Shown: positions 57,131 through 64,000 of the stretch, piece by piece
Position numbering within the stretch: position 1 is the stretch's first letter
How the letters are laid out: the number at the start of each line of letters is the position of its first letter
Assembly: GCA_019323015.1 (NCBI GenBank)
Contig: JAHWHY010000001.1
Location: 1 to 64,000 of the forward strand
Length of the DNA: 64,000 nt
Source: Candidatus Woesearchaeota archaeon
GTDB taxonomy: Archaea > Nanobdellota > Nanobdellia > Woesearchaeales > ARS49
Direction: 5' to 3'
Program-made: the position numbers and the translations under genes
The notes under the pieces: generated by a model
What the model was told of the DNA's origin: nothing
What the model saw: only the letters and a program-made list of their open reading frames with translations
Databases searched by the model: none

Positions 57131-57558
57131 ATTACGCGTTAATTGTATTAGTAGCATCACTTGGCTTAATGTCAGGAAGAATAATTGCCTGGATTGCAAA
57201 AGAGGAAATAAAGCCAGGAAAGAAATATTTTATTGTTTTGCAGAAAATACTTTTTTGTTTCATTGTATTTTTATTGATGTATTCAAATAAAACAAATGTG
57301 CATTACACTTGGGTTGGAGCATTGGTCTTGTTTGTTTACTTAAGCTGGTTAAAGAAAATACCAACTTATATTATATCTGCAGTACTTGGTACAGGTATGT
57401 ATTTAGCTTCATTAACTGACAACTTCTTGCTGATAAGCGGAGTTATTTTTCTGCATGGGCTTCCAGCAGGCTCATTGATGAAAAACAAGAAAGAAGTGAT
57501 ACTAAATATAGTGGTTTTTCTAGCAGTTGCTGTTGGCTTGTTTTTCCTGTTAAAATAA
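57118..57558 (+). CDS. multi-helix membrane protein
   Basis: Protein of 146 residues with about five hydrophobic helices (about 2-22, 38-58, 64-80, 84-112, 120-144) and little else. No family recognised. Its start overlaps the Dph2 fragment by 13 nt; the junction with a truncated gene hints that this gene arrived by recombination. Confidence 0.6.
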   Translation: MEILNYALIVLVASLGLMSGRIIAWIAKEEIKPGKKYFIVLQKILFCFIVFLLMYSNKTNVHYTWVGALVLFVYLSWLKKIPTYIISAVLGTGMYLASLTDNFLLISGVIFLHGLPAGSLMKNKKEVILNIVVFLAVAVGLFFLLK

Positions 57559-57622
57559 CAAAAGATTTATATACACAAACTAATATTATTCTCTTACTAG
57601 CTAAAAAACTGAGGTGAAAATA

Positions 57623-58006
57623 ATGGACCTAGAAAAAAGTTTTCCTATGACACTTCTAGCAGTCGTGGCTGTTCTAGCAGTTGTTGGAATGGTTATGCTG
57701 TATAATACTGGAACAACAGGATTAGTTGTCAGAAAATCTCCAATGTATGGAAGAGCAATAGCAACGCCAGAAACAGTAGAGCAAGCAAAAAAAGAAAAAG
57801 GTGTGTTTAATGTCTGGGGCTCTGCAATAGCAGGAGTTAAACCAAGACAATCCTGTTTTGTGTTGACAGTTCAAGGACAGCAGTATGACTTGACAGATGT
57901 TCCTGCATACATCAGCATGGATGAAATAAATGATTTGACAAAATGCTATCCTTATTTCAGCGTAGAAGACTTATACACAGACAAATATTGCTGTGTAGGT
58001 ATATGA
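57623..58006 (+). CDS. anchored small surface protein, paralogue 1
   Basis: Protein of 127 residues. ATG 57623 follows a GAGGTG RBS (57611-57616). One N-terminal helix (about 8-30, PMTLLAVVAVLAVVGMVML), then TGTTGLVV and an extracytoplasmic domain with C78 and C107, ending DKYCCVGI. First of four tandem genes with the same plan. A TTTATATA box near 57566 starts the operon. Confidence 0.65.
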   Translation: MDLEKSFPMTLLAVVAVLAVVGMVMLYNTGTTGLVVRKSPMYGRAIATPETVEQAKKEKGVFNVWGSAIAGVKPRQSCFVLTVQGQQYDLTDVPAYISMDEINDLTKCYPYFSVEDLYTDKYCCVGI

Positions 58007-58017
58007 GGTGAAAAAAG

Positions 58018-58632
58018 ATGAGTGAAAAAACACCATTCATTGTCTTGACAGTTGTATTTGTTGTAGGCATTGTAGGATTTGTCCTGATGATGACAGATGC
58101 AAATACAGGGGCACAATCTTATGGATCGTCTATTTATGAAAAAACAAGAGCCGCGGCAGAGACTCCCGGCGGAGATCCATCCCAGTTTGCTCGACAGGCT
58201 CTTGATCAGAGAGCATTGTATGGCAGCATGGTCCAACAAGGGGAAAATATAGCAACAATAGAGCAGAAAACAGGAATATCAACAGGACAAGCATATGCGC
58301 AATCTGGGGAGGCACTAGGAACTCTTGGCATGGCAGGAACTGTAAAGAAAGAAGACAGTTCAAGTATACCATATAAACGAGTAGTTGATAATAAGCGTGG
58401 CTGTAAAGTATTTGGAATTCAGCGTAGACTTGGTCAAATAGGACTTCAGTATGCTGCAGGAACAGAGACGCTAAGAGATAGTATTAGAATGTTAGAGTGC
58501 TATAGATCCGGAGAGCAAACTGTAGAAGGGGAGATACCAATGGTTAGATCTGCAATCGCAAACAAGCCATTGATATGGGGTGCAGAGGATACGTACTGTT
58601 GTTTTTCATCAGGACTGGAAGCAACTTACTAA
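58018..58632 (+). CDS. anchored small surface protein, paralogue 2
   Basis: Protein of 204 residues: N-terminal helix (about 6-27), NTGAQSYG, a Gln/Ala/Gly-rich middle (about 30-115) and a C-terminal domain with single cysteines and DTYCCFSSGL near the end. GAGGTG RBS overlaps the upstream gene's stop region (11-nt gap). Longest of the four; the middle section has no counterpart in the others. Confidence 0.65.
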   Translation: MSEKTPFIVLTVVFVVGIVGFVLMMTDANTGAQSYGSSIYEKTRAAAETPGGDPSQFARQALDQRALYGSMVQQGENIATIEQKTGISTGQAYAQSGEALGTLGMAGTVKKEDSSSIPYKRVVDNKRGCKVFGIQRRLGQIGLQYAAGTETLRDSIRMLECYRSGEQTVEGEIPMVRSAIANKPLIWGAEDTYCCFSSGLEATY

Positions 58633-58694
58633 GAGCAAACATTTATATACTTAAATAAAAATAACCAAAGAATCAAAACGAGGTGAATACCAAA

Positions 58695-59090
58695 ATGGAT
58701 GAAAAGAAGCATCTTTCACTGGTAATATTAGGAATTGTGGCAGTGATTGCAATAGTAGGATTGATCTTGTTGTTCAAAGGAGCAATGAGTGGAGCTTACA
58801 GCATATCTTCTACTGCATATGGTTTGGATAAATCCTATTCAGGAGCAAAGACAGACCGGTGGCAGGAAGTATATGGAAGCTGGGTAACTGGTGTTCCAGA
58901 AACATATGAACAGCCAGTATACTATGCAGGATATTGGGACACAGGCTCTGCAGTTATGCAGGTCAAGCCAACTGTAACAAGGTCAACAAGCGTATTCACT
59001 TCACCTTGCTACCCAAACAGGCAAGCAAGCAGAGTAGAACAGATAGACTACTGGGTTGGAGACACTGCTTGTGAGATAATCCCTTGGTAA
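58695..59090 (+). CDS. anchored small surface protein, paralogue 3
   Basis: Protein of 131 residues from ATG 58695 (an upstream GTG at 58683 is part of the GAGGTG RBS). One helix (about 7-28, LSLVILGIVAVIAIVGLILLF) then a Tyr/Ser/Thr-rich outer domain with SPCYPN and ending TACEIIPW. A TTTATATA box near 58643 suggests its own promoter. N-terminal helix nearly identical in pattern to paralogue 4. Confidence 0.65.
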   Translation: MDEKKHLSLVILGIVAVIAIVGLILLFKGAMSGAYSISSTAYGLDKSYSGAKTDRWQEVYGSWVTGVPETYEQPVYYAGYWDTGSAVMQVKPTVTRSTSVFTSPCYPNRQASRVEQIDYWVGDTACEIIPW

Positions 59091-59124
59091 ATTTTTTATT
59101 TTTTTTATCTATTTGGTGAAGTGA

Positions 59125-59493
59125 ATGAAACATTTTTCATTAGTGTTGCTAGGTGTTGTGGCAATTATTGCAATACTAGGACTTCTTTTATTATTCAAGG
59201 TTGAAGGCACAGGATTATTGATACATTCTATTGAAAAAGTGTATGTAGATGCTGAAAAAGCTCAAAACGCACCAGTAAGCAGGATATATGGCGCAGGAAT
59301 ATCACCAGAAGGTGTTATAAAGGAAACAACACAGAGAAAAGGCAGACAGCCATACAGCGATGTCTTAGGGTATGAACCTTGCGATGAAGGATATGCAATC
59401 GAGAACATATACACATACAAACAAGGATGTGTTCCTGTAAAATACCCAAGATATTATATTGGAAAGCAATGCTGCCCAGTATCAATTTACTAG
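59125..59493 (+). CDS. anchored small surface protein, paralogue 4
   Basis: Protein of 122 residues: helix (about 3-24, HFSLVLLGVVAIIAILGLLLL), then EGTGLLIHS, and a domain with C88, C103 and a final KQCCPVSIY. GGTGAAGTG before the ATG acts as RBS. Overlaps the convergent DUF2284 gene by 12 nt. The common endings with CC/C a few residues from the C-terminus suggest a disulfide closing the domain. Confidence 0.65.
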   Translation: MKHFSLVLLGVVAIIAILGLLLLFKVEGTGLLIHSIEKVYVDAEKAQNAPVSRIYGAGISPEGVIKETTQRKGRQPYSDVLGYEPCDEGYAIENIYTYKQGCVPVKYPRYYIGKQCCPVSIY

Positions 59494-59937
59494 AATTATT
59501 GCATACGGCGGATATTCTCCGATTTTAGGCTGAGGCATGTTTTTCTTGAACTTTCTTATTGTTGTAAGAATATCAATACCTAGAGATTCTAAGGCAGGCC
59601 TTGCAGTACTTTCGCCTTTGCACAAGGTGCAAGGGCCGTTTATCAAGGCAATGGCCTTGTAATTGCCTTCTTCAACAAGCTCTTTTTCCATCTCAAGAAC
59701 TGCCTTCTGAAAATCCTCTTTCTTATTTCCAAGAATCAATACTGCTCTCCTAAACTCCTTAAGCAAGCGGTATGTCTGGTCAGGATGCATGGTGTGCTTG
59801 CAAGAATCCTTTGTGTCATACCTGTACTTCAAGCCGACCCAGTGATTAACATAAATCTTAGAAGTATAGATTGACAGGGCTTCATCTATTCCATATTTTT
59901 TACCAACCCTTAAAACAATGTCCACTTCATTTCCCAT
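59482..59937 (-). CDS. DUF2284 metal-binding protein
   Basis: Protein of 151 residues matching DUF2284 (predicted metal-binding): SCKHTMHPDQTYRLLKEFRRAVLIL in the first half and the cysteine motif NGPCTLCKGESTARPALESLGIDILTTIRK in the second. The usual N-terminal cysteines are reduced, with C46 and the CTLC pair remaining. Function unknown; the family's cysteines suggest iron-sulfur or zinc binding. Confidence 0.8.
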   Translation of the reverse strand: MGNEVDIVLRVGKKYGIDEALSIYTSKIYVNHWVGLKYRYDTKDSCKHTMHPDQTYRLLKEFRRAVLILGNKKEDFQKAVLEMEKELVEEGNYKAIALINGPCTLCKGESTARPALESLGIDILTTIRKFKKNMPQPKIGEYPPYAIILVN

Positions 59938-60010
59938 ATTGGACTTATTTTGCTGTTATGCTTTATATATTTAACTGTTTACAAGAATTTCCTTTAAAAA
60001 AGAAGAAAAA

Positions 60011-60889
60011 CTAGGCCTTCAAGGCCTTTGCAATGGTCTCAGACATGTCTATCTTGGAAGTAGGATTCTGAATAGTATTTGTTGTTATAACTCTAGCGCC
60101 AAGTTTTTTCAACATCTTTAGAGCCCCTTCAACAAAAAGACCATGAACACCAATACAGTAAATCTTCTTAGCACCCATTTTCTTGATTTGCTTTATCGGC
60201 TCAATCATTGTGTGGCCAGTGCTGATGATGTCATCCACAATAACAACATTCTTTCCCTTGAACTCTGTACCCGGCTTTACAACAATCCTTACATGCCTGG
60301 AAGTATATCTTTTTTTCTTCAAAACAGTTGCATGAACATGAATCTTGTCTGCAATAGCCTCTGCCCACTGATAACTCTCACTATCAGGACCGACAATAAC
60401 TTCATTCTTAATATTTTTCTTTATGTATTTTGCAATTGCTTCATTAGCAGAAAGCTTTTTCGCAGAAATCTTGAAAATCTCTTTCAGACTGCTAATCCTG
60501 TGCAGATGAGGATCAATTGTCATAATCCTGTCACAGCAGGTCATCAAAGCAGACATTATTGTGTTTGACTTGCATTCCCTAGGATAAAATCTCTTGTCCT
60601 GCCGCATGTATGCTAAATAAGGGGCGACAACAGTCACTTTTTTTGCACCCAATTCTTTAGCAGTTCTTGAAGCAAAAATCAATTCAATCATGCTGTCATT
60701 AGGATTCGGGTGCATAGAGTTAATCAAGACAACTTCTTTTCCCTTAACATCCATAGGAAGGCGCAGATTAGTCTCGCCATCTGGAAACTGCTTAACAAAC
60801 AGATTAGCATAAGGTGCTTTAAGCTTTCTCGCAACTTTTCTAGCAAGATCCTGTGAATTAGTGCCGCCAAAAATTACTTTTTTTGCCAT
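60011..60889 (-). CDS. prs: ribose-phosphate pyrophosphokinase
   Basis: PRPP synthetase of 292 residues. Signature pieces: FGGTNSQDLARKVA, KQFPDGETNLRLP, VAPYLAYMRQDKRFYPREC, TIDPHLHRI, VGPDSESYQWAEAIA and the PRPP-binding loop VVIVDDIISTGHTM. It makes phosphoribosyl pyrophosphate from ribose-5-phosphate and ATP for nucleotide and histidine synthesis. Overlaps the enolase gene end by 16 nt, so eno and prs form an operon. Confidence 0.96.
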   Translation of the reverse strand: MAKKVIFGGTNSQDLARKVARKLKAPYANLFVKQFPDGETNLRLPMDVKGKEVVLINSMHPNPNDSMIELIFASRTAKELGAKKVTVVAPYLAYMRQDKRFYPRECKSNTIMSALMTCCDRIMTIDPHLHRISSLKEIFKISAKKLSANEAIAKYIKKNIKNEVIVGPDSESYQWAEAIADKIHVHATVLKKKRYTSRHVRIVVKPGTEFKGKNVVIVDDIISTGHTMIEPIKQIKKMGAKKIYCIGVHGLFVEGALKMLKKLGARVITTNTIQNPTSKIDMSETIAKALKA

Positions 60890-62145
60890 TTTATTTTTCC
60901 TCCATACTTAGCTTTCTTACCAAGCTCTTCCTCGATTCGCAATAATTGATTATATTTTGCCAGTCTTTCCCCTCTGCAGGGAGCTCCTGACTTGATTTGG
61001 CTGTTTCCTAAACCAACTGCCAAGTCAGCAATAAAACTATCATCTGTCTCCCCACTTCTGTGAGAGACCATTACATTCCAGTTCTGCTTCATCGCAAGCT
61101 TTGCAGCTTCCATGGCTTCTGTAATGGTGCCAATCTGATTAACTTTTAATAATAATGCATTGCAGGAATCCATTATGATTGCTTTTTGGATTCTTTGTTG
61201 ATTTGTGCATAATAGATCATCGCCAACAATCTGCACACCCTTGATTTTCTTATTCAATTTTGCAAAAGCATCAAAATCATCCTCAACAAAAGGATCTTCA
61301 ATAGAGACAATCGGGTAAGCATTCGCAGTCTCAATATAAGTCTCAATCAAATCATTTGTTTGCATTTCCTGCCCCTCAAGATAATACTTATTCCCCCTGT
61401 AAAAAGAGGTGGCAGCAGCATCAATACCTAACTTAATTTTTTTATAATAACCAAGTTCTTCAACAGCATCCATGATGTAATCAAAAGGATCCTCATAACA
61501 AGACATTGGCGGGGCAAAACCACCTTCATCACCGACATTAGTTGCACCTCTTCCATAATCTTTAGCCAATAATTTCTTTAATTCATGATAAACCTCAGAA
61601 CCAATCTGCAATGCCTCCTTGAAAGACTTTGCACCTGTTGGAAGAAGCATATATTCCTGGATATCTAACTGATTTCCAGCATGCTTTCCGCCGTTGATTA
61701 TGTTAAAAGCAGGAATCGGAAGAAGCAGTTTCTTGTTCTCAAACAGATTTGCAACATGCTTGTAAAGAGGAATGCTGTGCTCTCTTGCATATGCCTTGCA
61801 AAAAGCCATGCTCACAGACAGAATGGCATTTGCACCTAATTTTTCCTTGTTGTAGGTTCCGTCTAACTTAATCATTAATCTATCTATCTTTTCCTGGTCA
61901 AATGATTTTCCAACAATCTTTTTTGCAATAGTTGTATTGACATTCTTTACTGCTTTTGTGACACCTAAACCCAAGTATCTCTTGCCGCCATCCCTTAACT
62001 CAACAGCTTCATGAACACCTTTTGAAGCACCAGAAGGAACACCAGCTCTAGAAACGCCGCTTCTTGTATAAATCTCTGTCTCAACAGTAGGGTTACCTCT
62101 AGAATCAAGAATCTCACGAGACTTAACCTTGAGTATCTTCAACAT
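60874..62145 (-). CDS. eno: enolase
   Basis: Glycolytic/gluconeogenic enolase of 423 residues, 2-phosphoglycerate to phosphoenolpyruvate. Features: SREILDSRGNPTVE, SGASKGVHEAVELRDG, NIINGGKHAGNQLDIQEYM, VGDEGGFAPP (catalytic Glu), VSIEDPF (metal Glu), VGDDLLCTN, LLLKVNQIGT (catalytic Lys) and the C-terminal VSHRSGETDDSFIADLAV. Full length. Followed by prs. Confidence 0.98.
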   Translation of the reverse strand: MLKILKVKSREILDSRGNPTVETEIYTRSGVSRAGVPSGASKGVHEAVELRDGGKRYLGLGVTKAVKNVNTTIAKKIVGKSFDQEKIDRLMIKLDGTYNKEKLGANAILSVSMAFCKAYAREHSIPLYKHVANLFENKKLLLPIPAFNIINGGKHAGNQLDIQEYMLLPTGAKSFKEALQIGSEVYHELKKLLAKDYGRGATNVGDEGGFAPPMSCYEDPFDYIMDAVEELGYYKKIKLGIDAAATSFYRGNKYYLEGQEMQTNDLIETYIETANAYPIVSIEDPFVEDDFDAFAKLNKKIKGVQIVGDDLLCTNQQRIQKAIIMDSCNALLLKVNQIGTITEAMEAAKLAMKQNWNVMVSHRSGETDDSFIADLAVGLGNSQIKSGAPCRGERLAKYNQLLRIEEELGKKAKYGGKIKWQKK

Positions 62146-62197
62146 ATCACCTTTTTTAAGAAATAAGGGAATATTATGTTTTTAAATGTTGTGGTGC

Positions 62198-62998
62198 CTA
62201 ACCAATATAATTAACATCATTGCAGGATTTTCTTAATTTCTTTATTGCTTTTGTTCTCTGCAGGTCTGCAGGGCTTAACTGTGCTTGACTAAAGTCACCG
62301 TTTATTGCATCCATTTCCTTGTCAATTGTCTTGAAATTAAGTTTTAGATTAAATCTTTTGTTAAGAATTTTGAGAATCTCTCTTGTTCCCTTGACACCAA
62401 GATACATAGGATGACCATAAGTTTCAGCAAGCAAAGAGACTGCTTTCATGTTTTTTCTGCCAGCAAGGCCAAGCAAGACACCAGAAACTCCGATAATCGG
62501 GCCTACGACGCCGTACAAGTCATTATTCAAGGTTTTGATGCTCTTCTGATAAGCAGTAATCAACTCTTTGTTGTTTCCAGTGCAGAAGACGCCAGGATTC
62601 TTAGGCTCTGTCTTCATGGCAATACCGCCAAGAGTCACAATCTCACTGCACTCAAACTCATTAGCCATCTCAAGAACCTTATTAGAGAACTCATAACAAG
62701 ATTCTTCGTCAATCGGCTGTACATCGCCTGCCAAAATCAACAAATCCTTTTTCTTGTTCTTGAACTTTTTGTAATAAACCTCAATAACAGGAAGTTCAAC
62801 AAGATTATTCTCATTAATGAAAACAGAGTGAGGAAAGCTAAAAGAAGTGAATTCTGCAATCTTTTTTGCTTTTATTTCCTCAATAAGAAAATCAACAGCC
62901 AGCTTGCCCACATTACCAATGCCTGGCAGGCCCTCAATAAAAACAGGATTTTTCAATTTAGGAATTTTGCCGGTGAACTCAATATTCCACATAGCCAT
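62198..62998 (-). CDS. PAC2 family (proteasome assembly chaperone-like) protein
   Basis: Protein of 266 residues of the PAC2/DUF75 family: PVFIEGLPGIGNVGKLAVDFLIEE, FSFPHSVFI, LLILAGDVQPID, VTLGGIAMK, GPIIGVSGVLLGLAGRKNMKAVSLLAETYGHP. Eukaryotic PAC2 assists 20S proteasome assembly; archaeal members sit, as here, behind aIF2-alpha and Nop10, and include ATP-independent chaperone candidates. It starts exactly at the last base of the nop10 stop, indicating coupling. Confidence 0.9.
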   Translation of the reverse strand: MAMWNIEFTGKIPKLKNPVFIEGLPGIGNVGKLAVDFLIEEIKAKKIAEFTSFSFPHSVFINENNLVELPVIEVYYKKFKNKKKDLLILAGDVQPIDEESCYEFSNKVLEMANEFECSEIVTLGGIAMKTEPKNPGVFCTGNNKELITAYQKSIKTLNNDLYGVVGPIIGVSGVLLGLAGRKNMKAVSLLAETYGHPMYLGVKGTREILKILNKRFNLKLNFKTIDKEMDAINGDFSQAQLSPADLQRTKAIKKLRKSCNDVNYIG

Positions 62999-63159
62999 TA
63001 TATCAAACCTTTAGCTTTTCTTCGGTATTCAGCATACCTATCCTGCGGACTGTATTTTGCAGGAACAACTGTTGTTGCTTTTCCCTTGCACTTACACTTT
63101 TCTTTCATTGTGTAAGCTCCACAGTTCTCGCACTTAAGTATGTGTTTAATCTTTCTCAA
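62998..63159 (-). CDS. nop10: ribosome biogenesis protein Nop10
   Basis: H/ACA ribonucleoprotein subunit (about 50-53 residues) that with Cbf5, Gar1 and L7Ae makes pseudouridine. Core: HILKCENCGAYTMKEKC, CKCKG, ATTVVPAKYSPQDRYAEYRRKAKGL, the expected zinc ribbon and linker. The start is not obvious: no ATG at the family's usual position, so TTG 63159 or a nearby ATT (63150) is likely; an ATG at 63207 would add 16 residues inside aIF2-alpha. Overlaps aIF2-alpha by about 14 nt. Confidence 0.92.
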   Translation of the reverse strand: MRKIKHILKCENCGAYTMKEKCKCKGKATTVVPAKYSPQDRYAEYRRKAKGLI

Positions 63160-63928
63160 TCCTCTTAAATTCCATATGAATCTTGTGTTTTTTTGAAAAT
63201 TTCTCAAGTCCCTCGATAGCTTTTTTCAACACTTTCTCTGCACTTTTGTAATCTTCTGACTTAACCCAGATACTGTATACTCCTGTTCCTTTATACTTAA
63301 TTAACGGGCCATTTTTAATAGACTCTGCTTCCTTAAGAGCCTGTTTAATAAGTTCAACACCATCAGGCGCATGGGAAGATAACATAAGGTCTCCGCCAAT
63401 CTCAACTTCTGGAGGCTTTATTCGCTGAGTTATGGCATCTGTCAACTGCTTGGCAAGCTTTGCATCAATAAATTTTGACAAGTCAAGACCAGACAGCACA
63501 ACATCCTCAAAAGCAGAAAACATACTAGGATATTTTTCCAGCAATTTCTGCGCAAGCTTATCATAAAGCTTGGTCTTGTCCTGCTTGTTCTCCTTAGCAA
63601 CAATCTCAATAATCTTCTCAGCAAGCTGCTCCTGCTTTATCTGATTCAGCTTATTCCTTTTCTGCGCCTCATTAACCCTTCTTAATGAGAGGTCAATATG
63701 CCCTTTTTCTTTATCTATCCTTAGAACCTTACAGACAACCTTCTTGCCCTCAACAACATAATCCCTGATATTCCTTATCCTTCCAGGAGCAATCTCAGAG
63801 ATGTGAATCAAGCCGCTCCTATTGTTATATTCATCAAGCTTTACAAAAACAGAATGAAACTGAACTGCTGTAACAGTGCAGAGAACTAGCTCATCTTCCT
63901 CTGGAAACCCCTCTTTCTTTAACAGCAC
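63146..63928 (-). CDS. eif2a: translation initiation factor 2 subunit alpha
   Basis: aIF2-alpha of 260 residues from a GTG start at 63928. N-terminal S1 domain (about 10-85: ELVLCTVTAVQFHSVFVKLDEYN, GLIHISEIAPGRIRNIRDYV, VLRIDKEKGHIDLSLRRV), a helical middle, and the C-terminal alpha-beta domain (about 175-260). Part of the ternary complex delivering initiator tRNA. Gene order eS27, aIF2-alpha, Nop10, PAC2 is a classic archaeal cluster. Confidence 0.97.
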   Translation of the reverse strand: MLLKKEGFPEEDELVLCTVTAVQFHSVFVKLDEYNNRSGLIHISEIAPGRIRNIRDYVVEGKKVVCKVLRIDKEKGHIDLSLRRVNEAQKRNKLNQIKQEQLAEKIIEIVAKENKQDKTKLYDKLAQKLLEKYPSMFSAFEDVVLSGLDLSKFIDAKLAKQLTDAITQRIKPPEVEIGGDLMLSSHAPDGVELIKQALKEAESIKNGPLIKYKGTGVYSIWVKSEDYKSAEKVLKKAIEGLEKFSKKHKIHMEFKRIEKD

Positions 63929-63957
63929 CTTACCACAGACCCCCCTTAGTTTAAAAT

Positions 63958-64000
63958 TTATTCAAGCACTTCAAGTACCCTTGCCTTAACCCGTGTCTTT
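63958..64000 (-). CDS. C-terminal end of a gene, probably ribosomal protein eS27
   Basis: Only the last 13 codons lie in the window: reverse-strand frame KTRVKARVLEVLE then TAA at 63958. In archaea the gene ahead of aIF2-alpha in this cluster is usually rps27e, and its C-terminus is a similar basic strand ending in a hydrophobic/acidic VLE-type tail. The assignment rests on gene order and this short match. Confidence 0.55.
   Translation of the reverse strand, partial: KTRVKARVLEVLE

Overview
The window is 64 kb of AT-rich, densely packed archaeal chromosome. Archaeal information-processing genes identify the domain: aEF1-beta, aIF2-alpha, Nop10, TFS, uS15, Trm1, Taw1, Dph5, NucS, an XPD-type helicase, archaeal ATP-dependent DNA ligase and an RtcA cyclase. 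TATA boxes about 25-27 nt upstream of leaderless starts, and tRNA genes interrupted by bulge-helix-bulge (BHB) introns, agree. Small proteins, lysine/isoleucine-rich coding, split or truncated genes (half a Hel308, the first part of Dph2) and bacterial-type genes (PlsX, full-length SelU/MnmH, UbiB) point by inference to a DPANN lineage, most likely Woesearchaeota/Pacearchaeota-like. No CRISPR array, insertion sequence or complete prophage was seen.

Layout. 0-10.5 kb: PolX (cut by the window edge), lipoproteins, a Memo-family protein, a degenerate Ncs6/Ctu2-like protein, a secreted membrane-anchored Lon-type protease, and topoisomerase I. 10.6-20 kb: UbiB kinase with a lysine-rich partner, a MoxR/VWA/YdcF operon, SpoIIM, a phosphoesterase and MFS pair, and Taw1. 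20-27 kb: thymidylate synthase, dCMP deaminase and NucS (dTMP supply and mismatch cleavage); TFS, signal peptidase, an NMD3-like fragment, DUF460 and a membrane-bound winged-helix protein. 27-38 kb: secreted helical protein, RtcA, giant coiled coil, zinc ribbon/aEF1-beta/FKBP operon, Trm1, XPD helicase, uS15. 38-46 kb: a divergent Nudix regulator/Nudix hydrolase pair, SelU, a tRNA-Gln gene with two introns next to a LAGLIDADG endonuclease, Dph5, an ITPase-like protein, FtsZ with structured flanks. 46-56 kb: DNA ligase, PHP, HD and MnmC-like proteins, half a Hel308, PlsX, and tRNA-Arg, tRNA-Ile and tRNA-Asn genes, each accompanied by copies of a short hairpin-rich repeat. 56-64 kb: SIMPL lipoprotein, Dph2 fragment, four tandem membrane-anchored small proteins, Prs, enolase, and the conserved eS27/aIF2-alpha/Nop10/PAC2 translation cluster running off the right edge.

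The most unusual material is non-coding: (1) tRNA-Gln(TTG) with BHB introns in the D-arm and the T-loop; (2) a dispersed repeat with covarying hairpins, flanked by direct repeats that duplicate tRNA 3' ends or a tRNA promoter; (3) an array of hairpins upstream of ftsZ with different stems but the same CGCCAA loop; (4) a possible structured RNA beside the Lon-like gene in which a 100-bp spaced duplication keeps UUCG hairpins although the stem sequences differ.
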